The notes beneath the pieces were generated by a model. That model was not told where the DNA came from, did no database searches, and was given only the letters and a program-made list of their open reading frames with translations. A stretch of DNA of 64,000 nucleotides, taken from contig NZ_KE386496.1 of assembly GCF_000427445.1 (NCBI RefSeq), positions 1 through 64,000 on the forward strand. Reading direction: 5' to 3'. Source of the DNA: Methylocapsa acidiphila B2 (lineage in GTDB: Bacteria > Pseudomonadota > Alphaproteobacteria > Rhizobiales > Beijerinckiaceae). The translations under genes were made by a program, and so were the position numbers. Below, one piece after another: positions 9,589-17,215 of this stretch (within the stretch, counting starts at the first letter, position 1; each line of letters opens with the position of its first letter).

Positions 9589-10433
9589 TCAATCCGGCTG
9601 TGAGCGCCTGCGCGACTAAAAAGGGCTTCGGCCTCGCCGAATATGCAATCTGCCTCAATGGCGTGGTCTGGCGCGAGGCCTTGCGCTTCTTGCACCAAAG
9701 GGAGCGTTTCGTCTCGGCGCTGGTGCGCCCGCTCGTTTGGCTCTTCATTTTCGCGGCGGGATTCCGCTCGGTGCTGGGCGTCTCCATCATTCCGCCCTAT
9801 GACACTTACGTTCTTTACGAGGTTTACATCACGCCCGGCCTCATGGCGATGATCCAGCTTTTCAACGGCATGCAAAGCTCGCTTTCGATGGTCTATGACC
9901 GCGAGATGGGGAATATGCGGACGCTGCTCGTCAGTCCCTTGCCGCGATGGTTTCTATTGACCTCACGCCTCGTCGCCGGGGCGTCGGTCTCGCTGCTTCA
10001 GGTCTATGCGTTTCTGCTGGTGGCCTATGCGTGGGAGATCGAGCCGCCTTCGCTATGGGGCTATCTCACCGTGCTTCCCGCGCTCGTCCTGTCGGGGCTG
10101 ATGTTCGGCGCGCTCGGGATGCTCTTGTCGTCGCTGATCAAACAATTGGAGAATTTCGCAGGGGTGATGAACTTCGTCATCTTCCCGATGTTCTTCGCAT
10201 CTTCGGCGCTATATCCGCTCTGGCGCGTTAAGGAGGGCAGTCCCTGGCTTGCCTTCTTTTGCGAGCTCAACCCCTTCACGCATGCGGTCGAGTTGATTCG
10301 TTTCGCCTTCTATCAGCAGCTCAATCTAGGGGCGCTGGCGGTGACGATGGGGGCGACGATCGTCTTTCTCGGCGCCGCCATCACGGCCTATGATCCTTCG
10401 CGCGGCATGCTGATGCGGCGCGAAGGAGCTTGA
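9585..10433 (+). CDS. ABC-2 type permease, PQQ-dependent alcohol dehydrogenase-associated
   Basis: This integral membrane protein of 282 residues has about six hydrophobic segments, among them LVRPLVWLFIFAAGF, LLQVYAFLLVAYAW, YLTVLPALVLSGLMFGALG, NFVIFPMFFASSALYP and ATIVFLGAAITAY. The cytoplasmic-loop segment YDREMGNMRTLLVSPLPRW and the ELNPFTHAVELIRFA stretch are typical of ABC-2 exporters. Its ATG overlaps the ATPase stop. It resembles the PedC-like permease found with quinoprotein alcohol dehydrogenases. The likely direction is export, but the cargo is unknown. Confidence 0.87.
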   Translation: MINPAVSACATKKGFGLAEYAICLNGVVWREALRFLHQRERFVSALVRPLVWLFIFAAGFRSVLGVSIIPPYDTYVLYEVYITPGLMAMIQLFNGMQSSLSMVYDREMGNMRTLLVSPLPRWFLLTSRLVAGASVSLLQVYAFLLVAYAWEIEPPSLWGYLTVLPALVLSGLMFGALGMLLSSLIKQLENFAGVMNFVIFPMFFASSALYPLWRVKEGSPWLAFFCELNPFTHAVELIRFAFYQQLNLGALAVTMGATIVFLGAAITAYDPSRGMLMRREGA

Positions 10434-10453
10434 GCATCGGCTGTCGCGAGGCC

Positions 10454-10849
10454 TTACTTCTTCTTGCCGTCGGCGCCGAACTGCGCGAGATAGGCGACGA
10501 GATTGTCCCGATCCGATTCCTTCGGCAGGCCGGCGAAGATCATCTTGGTGCCGGGGACCACGGCCTTGGGATTGGCGAGATATTCGTTCAGCTTCGCCTC
10601 GTCCCAGGTGATGCCGGAATTCTTGTTGGCGTCGGAATAGCTATAGCCCTCGACCGCGCCGGTCTTGCGCCCGATCAGGCCATTCAGCTCCGGACCGACG
10701 AAATTCTTGGCGCCTTCGCCGATCTGATGGCAGACCTTGCACTTCTGGTTGTAAATCGTTTCGCCGGCGGCGGCGTCGGCGGCCATGGCTCCGGCGGCGG
10801 ACGCGGCCCAAGCGACCGAGGCGACCATGCAGACATATTTCAATTTCAT
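10454..10849 (-). CDS. class I c-type cytochrome, soluble periplasmic
   Basis: The product is a 131-residue monohaem cytochrome c with a signal peptide (MKLKYVCMVASVAWAASAAGAMA) and mature start near ADAAAGETIY. The haem-binding motif is CKVCH within NQKCKVCHQIGEG, and the distal Met ligand is in PGTKMIFAGL. Size and motifs fit the c2/c550 group. A GGAAACGGG sequence lies just upstream of the chosen ATG at 10849; upstream ATGs would add a non-conserved extension. It is convergent to the ABC operon. A role as electron acceptor for a quinoprotein dehydrogenase is likely from context, but not shown. Confidence 0.92.
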   Translation of the reverse strand: MKLKYVCMVASVAWAASAAGAMAADAAAGETIYNQKCKVCHQIGEGAKNFVGPELNGLIGRKTGAVEGYSYSDANKNSGITWDEAKLNEYLANPKAVVPGTKMIFAGLPKESDRDNLVAYLAQFGADGKKK

Positions 10850-10970
10850 ATCCCGTTTCCTTCCCATTATGCGAGGGGCGTTGGATAAAACTCTCGCTCT
10901 TCGCCCGTCGTCATGGCCAAATCGGCGATCCGTTTTCGGGCTCGCGCAACCCTGCATCTATCCTGACACC

Positions 10971-12047
10971 ATGCCTCAAGACAACCCGGACCTTTTCCAG
11001 AAATGTTGCGAAGGCCGCCGAAAATCAACGCGCGCCGGTGCGGCTGGGGGGATTTTATCCCGCGGCGTTGTGGTTTTTTACCTTGCCGTCGCGGTAGTTT
11101 TCATTTGCGCGCCTCTCGCTTTGGGGAGCGCCTCGGCCGCCGAGACTCTGCGCATCGGCGTGCAAAAGACCGGCACCCTTGGTTGGGAGCTCGCGATCAT
11201 CAAGGCGAGGGGGCTCGACAAGAAAGCCGACCTTGATCTCAAAGTCGCTGAACTCGCTTCCCCCGAGGCCGGTAAGATCGCCCTGATCGGGGGCTCCGTG
11301 GACATGATCCTCTCCGATCTCCTGTGGGTTGCGCGCGAGCGAAGCCTCGGCGCGCATCTGCTCTTTAAGCCCTATTCCAGCGCGCTTGGCGCGCTCATGG
11401 TGCCGGCAGGCTCGCCGATCAGGGATTTGGCCGATCTGAAAAATCGAAAACTGGCGGTCGCCGGGGGGCCTTTGGACAAAAGCTGGCTCCTGCTCCGGGC
11501 GCTCGCGCGCCGCGCCAACATCGATCTGAAGGGCGAGGCGGAAATCATTTATGGCGCGCCGGCCCTTCTTTATGAAAAAGCGGCGAGCGGAGAGGCCGAC
11601 GCAAGTCTGAACTTCTGGAATTTTTGCGTCGCCCTGGAAGCGCGCGGCTTCAAACGGCTCATCGGCATGGACGAAGTCGAGCGGCGCCTCGGCGCCAAGG
11701 AGCCAGTGGCCCTCGTCGGGTATGTCTTCGACGAGTCTCTCGCGCAAAAAAGCCCGGCGGCTTTGGCGCGATTTTTTGCGATCGCGGCGGAGGTGAGGGA
11801 CAGTCTCGTGCATTCGGAGGTAGAGTGGGCGACGCTGGCGCCGCGCATCGGGGTCAGCGATCCGGTCCAGCTTGCGCTTTACCGCCGGACCTATGCGGAC
11901 GGCGTTCCTAGGCGATCGATCGACGCCGAGGCCGCCGACGCCCGCGCGCTCTATCGCATCCTCGCCGAGATCGGCGGCGCCGATCTCGTCGGCCCCGCCC
12001 AGGATCTCGACGCGGCGATCTATTATCGCCCGCCTCAGGACAATTAA
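10971..12047 (+). CDS. ABC transporter substrate-binding protein, NitT/TauT type
   Basis: The product has 358 residues from the ATG at 10971. A hydrophobic segment (GVVVFYLAVAVVFICAPLAL) precedes ASAAETLRIG, so an N-terminal leader of about 60 residues is likely a signal region; a later start is possible. The mature protein has the two-lobe SsuA/TauA-like pattern, with RIGVQKTGTLGWELAIIKA at the start and DLADLKNRKLAVAGGPLDKSW in the hinge. It heads a three-gene import operon with permease and ATPase. Relatives bind taurine, sulfonates, nitrate or other small molecules; the ligand here cannot be told. Proximity to the PQQ-type genes suggests a linked role, which is an inference. Confidence 0.85.
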   Translation: MPQDNPDLFQKCCEGRRKSTRAGAAGGILSRGVVVFYLAVAVVFICAPLALGSASAAETLRIGVQKTGTLGWELAIIKARGLDKKADLDLKVAELASPEAGKIALIGGSVDMILSDLLWVARERSLGAHLLFKPYSSALGALMVPAGSPIRDLADLKNRKLAVAGGPLDKSWLLLRALARRANIDLKGEAEIIYGAPALLYEKAASGEADASLNFWNFCVALEARGFKRLIGMDEVERRLGAKEPVALVGYVFDESLAQKSPAALARFFAIAAEVRDSLVHSEVEWATLAPRIGVSDPVQLALYRRTYADGVPRRSIDAEAADARALYRILAEIGGADLVGPAQDLDAAIYYRPPQDN

Positions 12048-12050
12048 TCC

Positions 12051-12791
12051 GTGCTGTCCAGATTGGCGTCGCTTCTCGTCTTGCTGCTTGTGTGGCAGCT
12101 GGGCTCGGTCTTCGCCGGCCCGCGCGCCCTGCCGGCGCCGCTGGCGGTGCTCGCCGTCATCGACGCAGAAGCGCGTTCCGGCGCGCTTTTCTTCAATTTG
12201 GCGGCGACCCTTCTTCGCGTCGTCGCGTCCTTCACTTTGGCCATGGCCTTGGGGACGGCGCTCGGCCTTGCCATGGGCCGGCACAAGCCCGTCGACCGTT
12301 TCTGCGATCCCTGGCTCATCATCCTCCTAAACCTGCCGGCGCTGGTCGTCATCGTGCTCGCCTATATCTGGATTGGGCTCAACGAGACCGCCGCGATCGG
12401 CGCCGTCGCGCTCAATAAATTGCCGATTGCGACGGCGACGGTGCGCGAAGGCGCGCGCGCGCTGGATGCGAGCCTCGATGAAATGGCGCGGGTCTTCGCC
12501 ATGCCGCTCGGCGTGAGGGTCAGGCATGTGCTCCTGCCGCAGCTTGCGCCCTATCTCGCGGCGGCGATGCGTTCCGGTCTATCCTTGGTTTGGAAGGTCG
12601 TTCTCGTCGTCGAATTGCTTGGTCGCTCGAACGGAGTCGGCTTCGAGATCGGCGTGGCCTTTCAATTATTCGACGTGACAAAGCTTTTGGCCTATGCGCT
12701 TCCCTTTGTCGGGCTGATGCTGGCGATAGAGACCTTTATTGTCCAACCCATTGAGCGACATGTCTCCCGCTGGCGACCGGGTCGGACTTGA
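12051..12791 (+). CDS. ABC transporter permease, NitT/TauT type
   Basis: This is a 246-residue membrane protein starting with GTG at 12051, four bases after the receptor gene. Hydrophobic segments include LASLLVLLLVWQLGS, LLRVVASFTLAMALGTALGLA, IILLNLPALVVIVLAYIWIGL and LLAYALPFVGLMLAIETF. The EAA-type loop that docks the ATPase is recognisable in EMARVFAMPLGVRVRHVLLPQL. This arrangement fits binding-protein-dependent importers of the SsuC/TauC group. The 3' end overlaps the ATPase start by 32 bases, consistent with coupled translation. Confidence 0.88.
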   Translation: MLSRLASLLVLLLVWQLGSVFAGPRALPAPLAVLAVIDAEARSGALFFNLAATLLRVVASFTLAMALGTALGLAMGRHKPVDRFCDPWLIILLNLPALVVIVLAYIWIGLNETAAIGAVALNKLPIATATVREGARALDASLDEMARVFAMPLGVRVRHVLLPQLAPYLAAAMRSGLSLVWKVVLVVELLGRSNGVGFEIGVAFQLFDVTKLLAYALPFVGLMLAIETFIVQPIERHVSRWRPGRT

Positions 12792-13494
12792 AGTCGCCAT
12801 CGCCAAAAAGGCCTATCTCGGCGCGTCGGGCGAGTCGCGCGCAGCCCTTCGCGACGTCGCCTTCGCGTTGAAGCGCGGCGAGGTCTGCGCCTTGCTGGGC
12901 CCCTCTGGCTCAGGCAAGACGACTTTGCTGCGCATCGTCGCGGGTCTCGATCGTGATTTTGAAGGTGGAGTCTGGCTTCCGTCGCCGCATCGGCTCGGAA
13001 TGGTGTTCCAGGAGCCGCGGCTCTTGCCCTGGCGCACCGTCGCCGAGAATTTACGCCTCGCCGGCGCTTCGGAGCCAAAGAGCCTTGCGGAAATCGCTGC
13101 GGTTCTCGGCCTCGCCCTCCATCTCGATCATTTTCCAGGCGAATTATCTCTCGGCCTCGCCCGTCGGGTCGCGATCGCGCGGGCTTTCGCAGTCAAGCCC
13201 GATCTTCTCCTGCTTGACGAGCCCTTCGTCTCGCTCGACGCCGCCCTTGCGCTACGCCTGCGCGGCGAGCTTCAGGCGCTGGTCGAGACGCATAAGGCGA
13301 CGACTCTCATCGTCACCCATGACGTGGAAGAGGCGATCTCTCTCGCTGATAGGATCATCGTGCTGGCCGGCGCGCCGGGAAGCCTGATCGCCGATCTCGC
13401 GATCGAGACGCCGCGCCTCGCCATGACCTCTAGGCAGGCCGCGGCGATTAAGGCCGAATTGGCCGCGCTCGCCGCGCCGCGCGCGGATCGGTGA
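12760..13494 (+). CDS. ABC transporter ATP-binding protein, NitT/TauT type
   Basis: The ATPase of the NitT/TauT-type importer has Walker A GPSGSGKTT, Q-loop MVFQEPRLLPWRTV, Walker B LLLLDEPFVSLD and switch His in IVTHDVEEAISLAD. The signature motif is unusual: ELSLGLARRVAIARA instead of LSGGQxxRVAIARA. The other motifs look normal, so it is probably active. The ATG at 12760 gives 244 residues; a TTG at 12739 would add seven. It is the last gene of the operon and ends 91 bases before recQ. Confidence 0.88.
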   Translation: MSPAGDRVGLEVAIAKKAYLGASGESRAALRDVAFALKRGEVCALLGPSGSGKTTLLRIVAGLDRDFEGGVWLPSPHRLGMVFQEPRLLPWRTVAENLRLAGASEPKSLAEIAAVLGLALHLDHFPGELSLGLARRVAIARAFAVKPDLLLLDEPFVSLDAALALRLRGELQALVETHKATTLIVTHDVEEAISLADRIIVLAGAPGSLIADLAIETPRLAMTSRQAAAIKAELAALAAPRADR

Positions 13495-13584
13495 GATTGG
13501 AGCTTCCCGATCGAGCCCGCGCTTCCGTCTCGACCGGATCCAGCCTAGAAATCTGCGAGTTCAGGAAGGCGAATCGGGGGCGTT

Positions 13585-15471
13585 GTGCAAGCGGATATCA
13601 GAGCGGCGGAGGCGGCGCTCGAACGCGTATTCGGCTTCACGTCCTTCCGGCCGGGTCAGCGCGACATTCTCGAAGCCGTGCTTGCGGGTGAAAATGTCCT
13701 CGCTGTCATGCCCACGGGCGCCGGCAAATCGCTTTGCTATCAATTGCCGGCGCTTGTCCGTCGGGGCCTCACGATCGTCGTCTCGCCGCTGATCGCCTTG
13801 ATGCGTGATCAGGTTCAGCAATTGCGCCGCGTCGGAATTGCCGCCGCCGCCCTGAACTCATCGAATAGCGGCGAGGATAACGCTCTGGTAGAGCGCGGCC
13901 TTCGTGACGGCCGCTACCGACTCGTTTATGTCGCGCCGGAACGTCTCGTACGGCCGGACGCCGTGGCTTTGCTTCGCGATTCGGGCGCGAATGTCCTCGC
14001 CATCGACGAGGCCCATTGCGTCTCGCAATGGGGTCATGACTTCAGACCCGAATATCTCGGCCTCGCCCAAGCGGCGCGCGCGATCGGCGATCTCCAGTTT
14101 GTCGCAGTGACCGCCACGGCCGACGCGCCGACGCGCGCAGACATTGTCCGCAGGCTTTTTTCCGCCGAGCCGCGCATCTTCGTCAGCTCCTTCGATCGGC
14201 CGAATCTCCACCTCGCCATGCGCCGCAAGTCGGACGCCGCGCGCCAAATCGAAGCGGTGGTGAAGAGCCATAAGGGCCAAAGCGGCATCGTCTATGCCGC
14301 CTCGCGCAATGGCGTGGAAAAGCTCGCGCGAAGCCTGAGCGCCAGCGGCGTTCCGGCGCTCGCTTATCATGCAGGCCTCGAGGCGGAGATCAGATCGGCG
14401 AACCAAGATGAGTTTCTGCGCAATGACGGCGTCGTCATCGTGGCCACCGTCGCCTTCGGCATGGGCGTCGACAAGCCGAACGTCCGGTTCGTCTGCCATG
14501 CCGATTTGCCGCAAAGCGTCGAGGCCTATTACCAGGAGATCGGCCGCGCCGGGCGCGACGGGTTGCCGGCCGACACTTTGACCTTGTTTAGCGACGCCGA
14601 CATTCTGTTGCGGGAGCGCCAGATCGCCCAGGGCGACGCCCCGGAGGAGCGCAAGCGCCTGGAGCGGCGCAAGCTGCAGGCGCTGATCGCGCTCTGCGAG
14701 ACGCCGCGCTGCCGTCGCCAGACGCTGCTCGCGGCCTTCGGCGAAGCGTCGCAGCCTTGCGGAAATTGCGACATTTGCGAAGGCCGATGGCCATTCTTCA
14801 ACGGCGCGGTGGCGGCGCAAAAGGTCATGTCGGCCATTCATCGCACCTCGGGCCGGTTCTTTTCCGGTCATCTCGCCAATCTGCTCGTCGGCCGCGCGAC
14901 CGAGGCGATCAAGCGGCATGGCCATGACCTTCTGCCGACCTTCGGCGTCGGCAAGGAATTGAAGCCTTCGGAATGGCGAAGCATCTTCCACCAGCTTCAC
15001 GCGGAAAACTTGATTGCTCAGGACCAGGACGACCGCGACCGCTGGGTTTTCACCGAGGCGGGGCGCGCCGTGCTCAAGGGCGACGCGCCTTTGACTTTGC
15101 GGGGCGAGATCACTCTGCCGAGCGGGCGCAAGGCCGACCGGCGAGACAGTTTGCGCCACATCGAGTCCGTTCAGGCCGGCGATCCGACGCTCGAGGGAAG
15201 CGCCTTCGAGCCTCGGGCGGCAGGGCCGGCGCTGACCGCGGCGGAACATAGCCGCCTAGCCGCGCTCAAGGGCAAGCGCCTTGAACTCGCGCGGGCGCAG
15301 AAGATTGCACCTTACATGATTTTCCATGACAGCGTTTTGATCGCGATGGCGCAGCGCCGTCCACAAACAGGCGAGGCCATGCGCTCGATTCCCGGGGTTG
15401 GGCCGGGCAAGCTCGAACGCTATGGTTCGGTTTTTCTCGCCGTTTTGGCCGCCCACGACAAGGAAAGGTGA
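13585..15471 (+). CDS. recQ: ATP-dependent DNA helicase RecQ
   Basis: RecQ is a 3'-5' DNA helicase in recombination and replication-fork repair. The 628-residue product starts with GTG at 13585. It has motif 0 FRPGQRDILEAVL, Walker A MPTGAGKSLCYQLPAL, the DEAH box AIDEAHCVSQWGHDFRPEY, motif V TVAFGMGVDKPNVRFV and motif VI YYQEIGRAGRDG. The zinc-binding cysteines of the RQC region are in CETPRCRRQTL and CGNCDICEG. A C-terminal HRDC domain follows (LARAQKIAPYMIFHDSVL with SIPGVGPGKLERYG). Length and domains match the family. No operon partner is evident. Confidence 0.96.
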   Translation: MQADIRAAEAALERVFGFTSFRPGQRDILEAVLAGENVLAVMPTGAGKSLCYQLPALVRRGLTIVVSPLIALMRDQVQQLRRVGIAAAALNSSNSGEDNALVERGLRDGRYRLVYVAPERLVRPDAVALLRDSGANVLAIDEAHCVSQWGHDFRPEYLGLAQAARAIGDLQFVAVTATADAPTRADIVRRLFSAEPRIFVSSFDRPNLHLAMRRKSDAARQIEAVVKSHKGQSGIVYAASRNGVEKLARSLSASGVPALAYHAGLEAEIRSANQDEFLRNDGVVIVATVAFGMGVDKPNVRFVCHADLPQSVEAYYQEIGRAGRDGLPADTLTLFSDADILLRERQIAQGDAPEERKRLERRKLQALIALCETPRCRRQTLLAAFGEASQPCGNCDICEGRWPFFNGAVAAQKVMSAIHRTSGRFFSGHLANLLVGRATEAIKRHGHDLLPTFGVGKELKPSEWRSIFHQLHAENLIAQDQDDRDRWVFTEAGRAVLKGDAPLTLRGEITLPSGRKADRRDSLRHIESVQAGDPTLEGSAFEPRAAGPALTAAEHSRLAALKGKRLELARAQKIAPYMIFHDSVLIAMAQRRPQTGEAMRSIPGVGPGKLERYGSVFLAVLAAHDKER

Positions 15472-15709
15472 GAAGGCGCCATTGCCGGGCCATTTCACTT
15501 TGCGCGAGCGCTGTCCCAGGGGGCGCGGCTTGAAGCCGACGTCTCAGCGCGCGCCCACCAGAGAGCGGGGGACGAACTTAAAAATTGATAGGTAATGTAA
15601 ATACCCAATCTTAGTTCGTGATTTTTACGGGACCATCACCCATTTGGATGAGAGACATCAGGTTTTCTTATGATCAGGCCTGGAAATAGGAGCGTGCGAC
15701 AATCAATCT

Positions 15710-16204
15710 CTACGCGATTGCGCAAGTTCGACACCTTCCGGCGACTTCCATGACGGTGGCGCGCGGCGAAAACTGCGCCTTTTCGACCAAGCCGGCCAAG
15801 CTCCCGTTCAGCTCGTGAGACGTCGCCTCGACGACCTCGCCGCAGGTCTCGCAAATCAAAAATACGATGGGCTCCCGCGCCGCATGGCCGTGGCCGCAAG
15901 CGAGATAGGCGTTGCGAGAGGTGAGGCGATGGATGAGATTGGACTCGAGCAGGAAATCGAGGGCGCGATAAATCGAGATCGGAGCCGGCCTTTTACCAGT
16001 CGCCAGGGCGACGCGATCGATCATCTCATAGGCGCCGAGCGGGCGTCCTTCGATCGCGAGAATCTCGAGGATTCGCCGCCGGCTCGGCGTCAAGGCGATG
16101 CCTTTCTCGCGGCAAAGCGCCAGGGCCGCCGCGGCGCGATCGCCGCTGCGTCCCGGCGCTTCTCCGCCTTCGCCCGGCGGGCGCGGTGCGCGTGAAATCG
16201 TCAT
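15710..16204 (-). CDS. zur: Fur-family transcriptional regulator, probably Zur
   Basis: This 164-residue protein has the Fur-family winged helix (LTPSRRRILEILAIEGRPLGAYEMID, then SIYRALDFLLESNLIHRL). The metal sites are HGHAAREPIVFLICETCGEV and the C-terminal CRTC, which form a structural zinc site. The single Asn/His-rich LACGHGH pattern and these CxxC pairs fit the zinc sensor Zur better than Fur or PerR. It would repress zinc uptake genes when zinc is plentiful. It stands alone, without znuABC. There is no clear ribosome-binding site before the ATG at 16204, and a palindrome overlaps the start codon. Confidence 0.82.
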   Translation of the reverse strand: MTISRAPRPPGEGGEAPGRSGDRAAAALALCREKGIALTPSRRRILEILAIEGRPLGAYEMIDRVALATGKRPAPISIYRALDFLLESNLIHRLTSRNAYLACGHGHAAREPIVFLICETCGEVVEATSHELNGSLAGLVEKAQFSPRATVMEVAGRCRTCAIA

Positions 16205-16218
16205 ATAGACAATATAAC
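16200..16218. promoter_or_regulatory. palindrome over the zur start codon, candidate operator
   Basis: The sequence GTCATAT-AGACA-ATATAAC forms an imperfect 7-5-7 palindrome with one mismatch. It covers the zur ATG at 16204-16202 (minus strand). AT-rich palindromes of this look are typical Fur-family operators, so autorepression by Zur is an attractive inference. The same AT-rich stretch could also be a promoter -10 region for a leaderless transcript, since no ribosome-binding site is seen. Confidence 0.4.
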
Positions 16219-16296
16219 CGGATTAAGGGGCCGAAGCGAACCTGGCGATGAAAAGCTTTTGCCGAGACTTCGTTTCGCCAAAGCAAGGGTGTAATT

Positions 16297-16311
16297 TAAG
16301 CCTACGGCTTA
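16297..16311. promoter_or_regulatory. perfect palindrome TAAGCC-TAC-GGCTTA upstream of bdhA
   Basis: Six-base perfect arms (TAAGCC and GGCTTA) with a three-base spacer lie about 100 bases upstream of bdhA and 90 upstream of zur. It may be an operator for bdhA or part of a small hairpin. No regulator can be named. Confidence 0.3.
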
Positions 16312-16330
16312 GCCGATTCGCCGATCTGAA

Positions 16331-16376
16331 AGCATGTCGCGCAAAAAATGCACGCGATTTTGATCTCGGACATGCT
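16331..16376. repeat. intergenic palindromic repeat (AGCATGTC/GACATGCT arms)
   Basis: An 8-base arm AGCATGTC at 16331-16338 is matched by GACATGCT at 16369-16376, enclosing CGCGCAAAAAATGCACGCG. This resembles the short palindromic intergenic repeats, with CATGTCGCGCAAAA-type arms, that I remember from many Hyphomicrobiales genomes. It lies 35 bases before bdhA and could also shape the leader of that transcript. Confidence 0.5.
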
Positions 16377-16411
16377 CCAACTGCTGACGCACGCAAGATT
16401 TTGGAGAACCC

Positions 16412-17197
16412 ATGACCCTTAAAAACCGCAGCGCCATCGTCACCGGCTCGACCAGCGGCATCGGCCTCGCCATCGCCCGCGCCTTCGCTAAGGAAGGCGT
16501 CAACGTCACGATCAACGGCCTCGGCGATCCAGCGGCGATCGAGGCCGAGCGCGCCGGCATCGAGAAGGAGTTCGGGGTCAAGGCTTTTTACTCGCCGGCC
16601 GACATGACCCGGCCCGACGAGATTCGCGGCATGGTGAAGGAGGCCGAGGAGAAACATGGCGGCGTCGATATCCTGGTCAATAATGCTGGAATTCAGCATG
16701 TCGCGCCGATCGAGGACTTTCCCATCGAGACCTGGAACCTGATCCTGGCGATCAATCTTTCGGCCGCCTTTCATGCGATCGCCGCTGCGATCCCGGGCAT
16801 GAAATCGCGCAAATGGGGCCGCATCATCAGCACGGCCTCAGCGCATTCGCTTGTGGCTTCACCGTTCAAGTCGGCCTATGTGACGGCCAAGCACGGACTG
16901 GCCGGGCTCACCAAGACTGCAGCTCTGGAACTCGCCACCTATGGCGTGACGGTCAATTGCATCTCGCCGGGCTATGTCTGGACGCCGCTGGTCGAAAAGC
17001 AGATTCCCGATACGATGGCGGCGCGCCACCTGACGCGCGAGCAGGTCATCAACGACGTGATTCTGGCCGCCCAGCCGACGAAGCAATTCGTGACCGCCGA
17101 CCAAGTCGCCTCGCTCGCCGTCTATCTCAGCACGGATGCGGCGGCGCAAATCACTGGCGCGAATATTTCCATCGACGGCGGCTGGACCGCTGAGTAA
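16412..17197 (+). CDS. bdhA: D-3-hydroxybutyrate dehydrogenase
   Basis: This short-chain dehydrogenase interconverts D-3-hydroxybutyrate and acetoacetate with NAD(H), in poly-3-hydroxybutyrate turnover. The 261-residue protein has the cofactor motif TGSTSGIGLAIA, NNAGIQHVAPI, the catalytic Ser in STASAHS and the YVTAK Tyr-Lys pair. The C-terminus GANISIDGGWTAE is typical of this enzyme. A GGAG lies before the ATG. A patatin gene starts 18 bases downstream and is probably cotranscribed, an arrangement known from other alphaproteobacteria. It provides a link to the acetoacetate made by the homogentisate pathway later in the window. Confidence 0.92.
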   Translation: MTLKNRSAIVTGSTSGIGLAIARAFAKEGVNVTINGLGDPAAIEAERAGIEKEFGVKAFYSPADMTRPDEIRGMVKEAEEKHGGVDILVNNAGIQHVAPIEDFPIETWNLILAINLSAAFHAIAAAIPGMKSRKWGRIISTASAHSLVASPFKSAYVTAKHGLAGLTKTAALELATYGVTVNCISPGYVWTPLVEKQIPDTMAARHLTREQVINDVILAAQPTKQFVTADQVASLAVYLSTDAAAQITGANISIDGGWTAE

Positions 17198-17215
17198 CAG
17201 CGCATTGATCTGGAC

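Noticed and set aside
13858..15249. 463-residue minus-strand open frame opposite recQ
   Set aside because: It is antisense to all recQ helicase motifs and has no recognisable domain.
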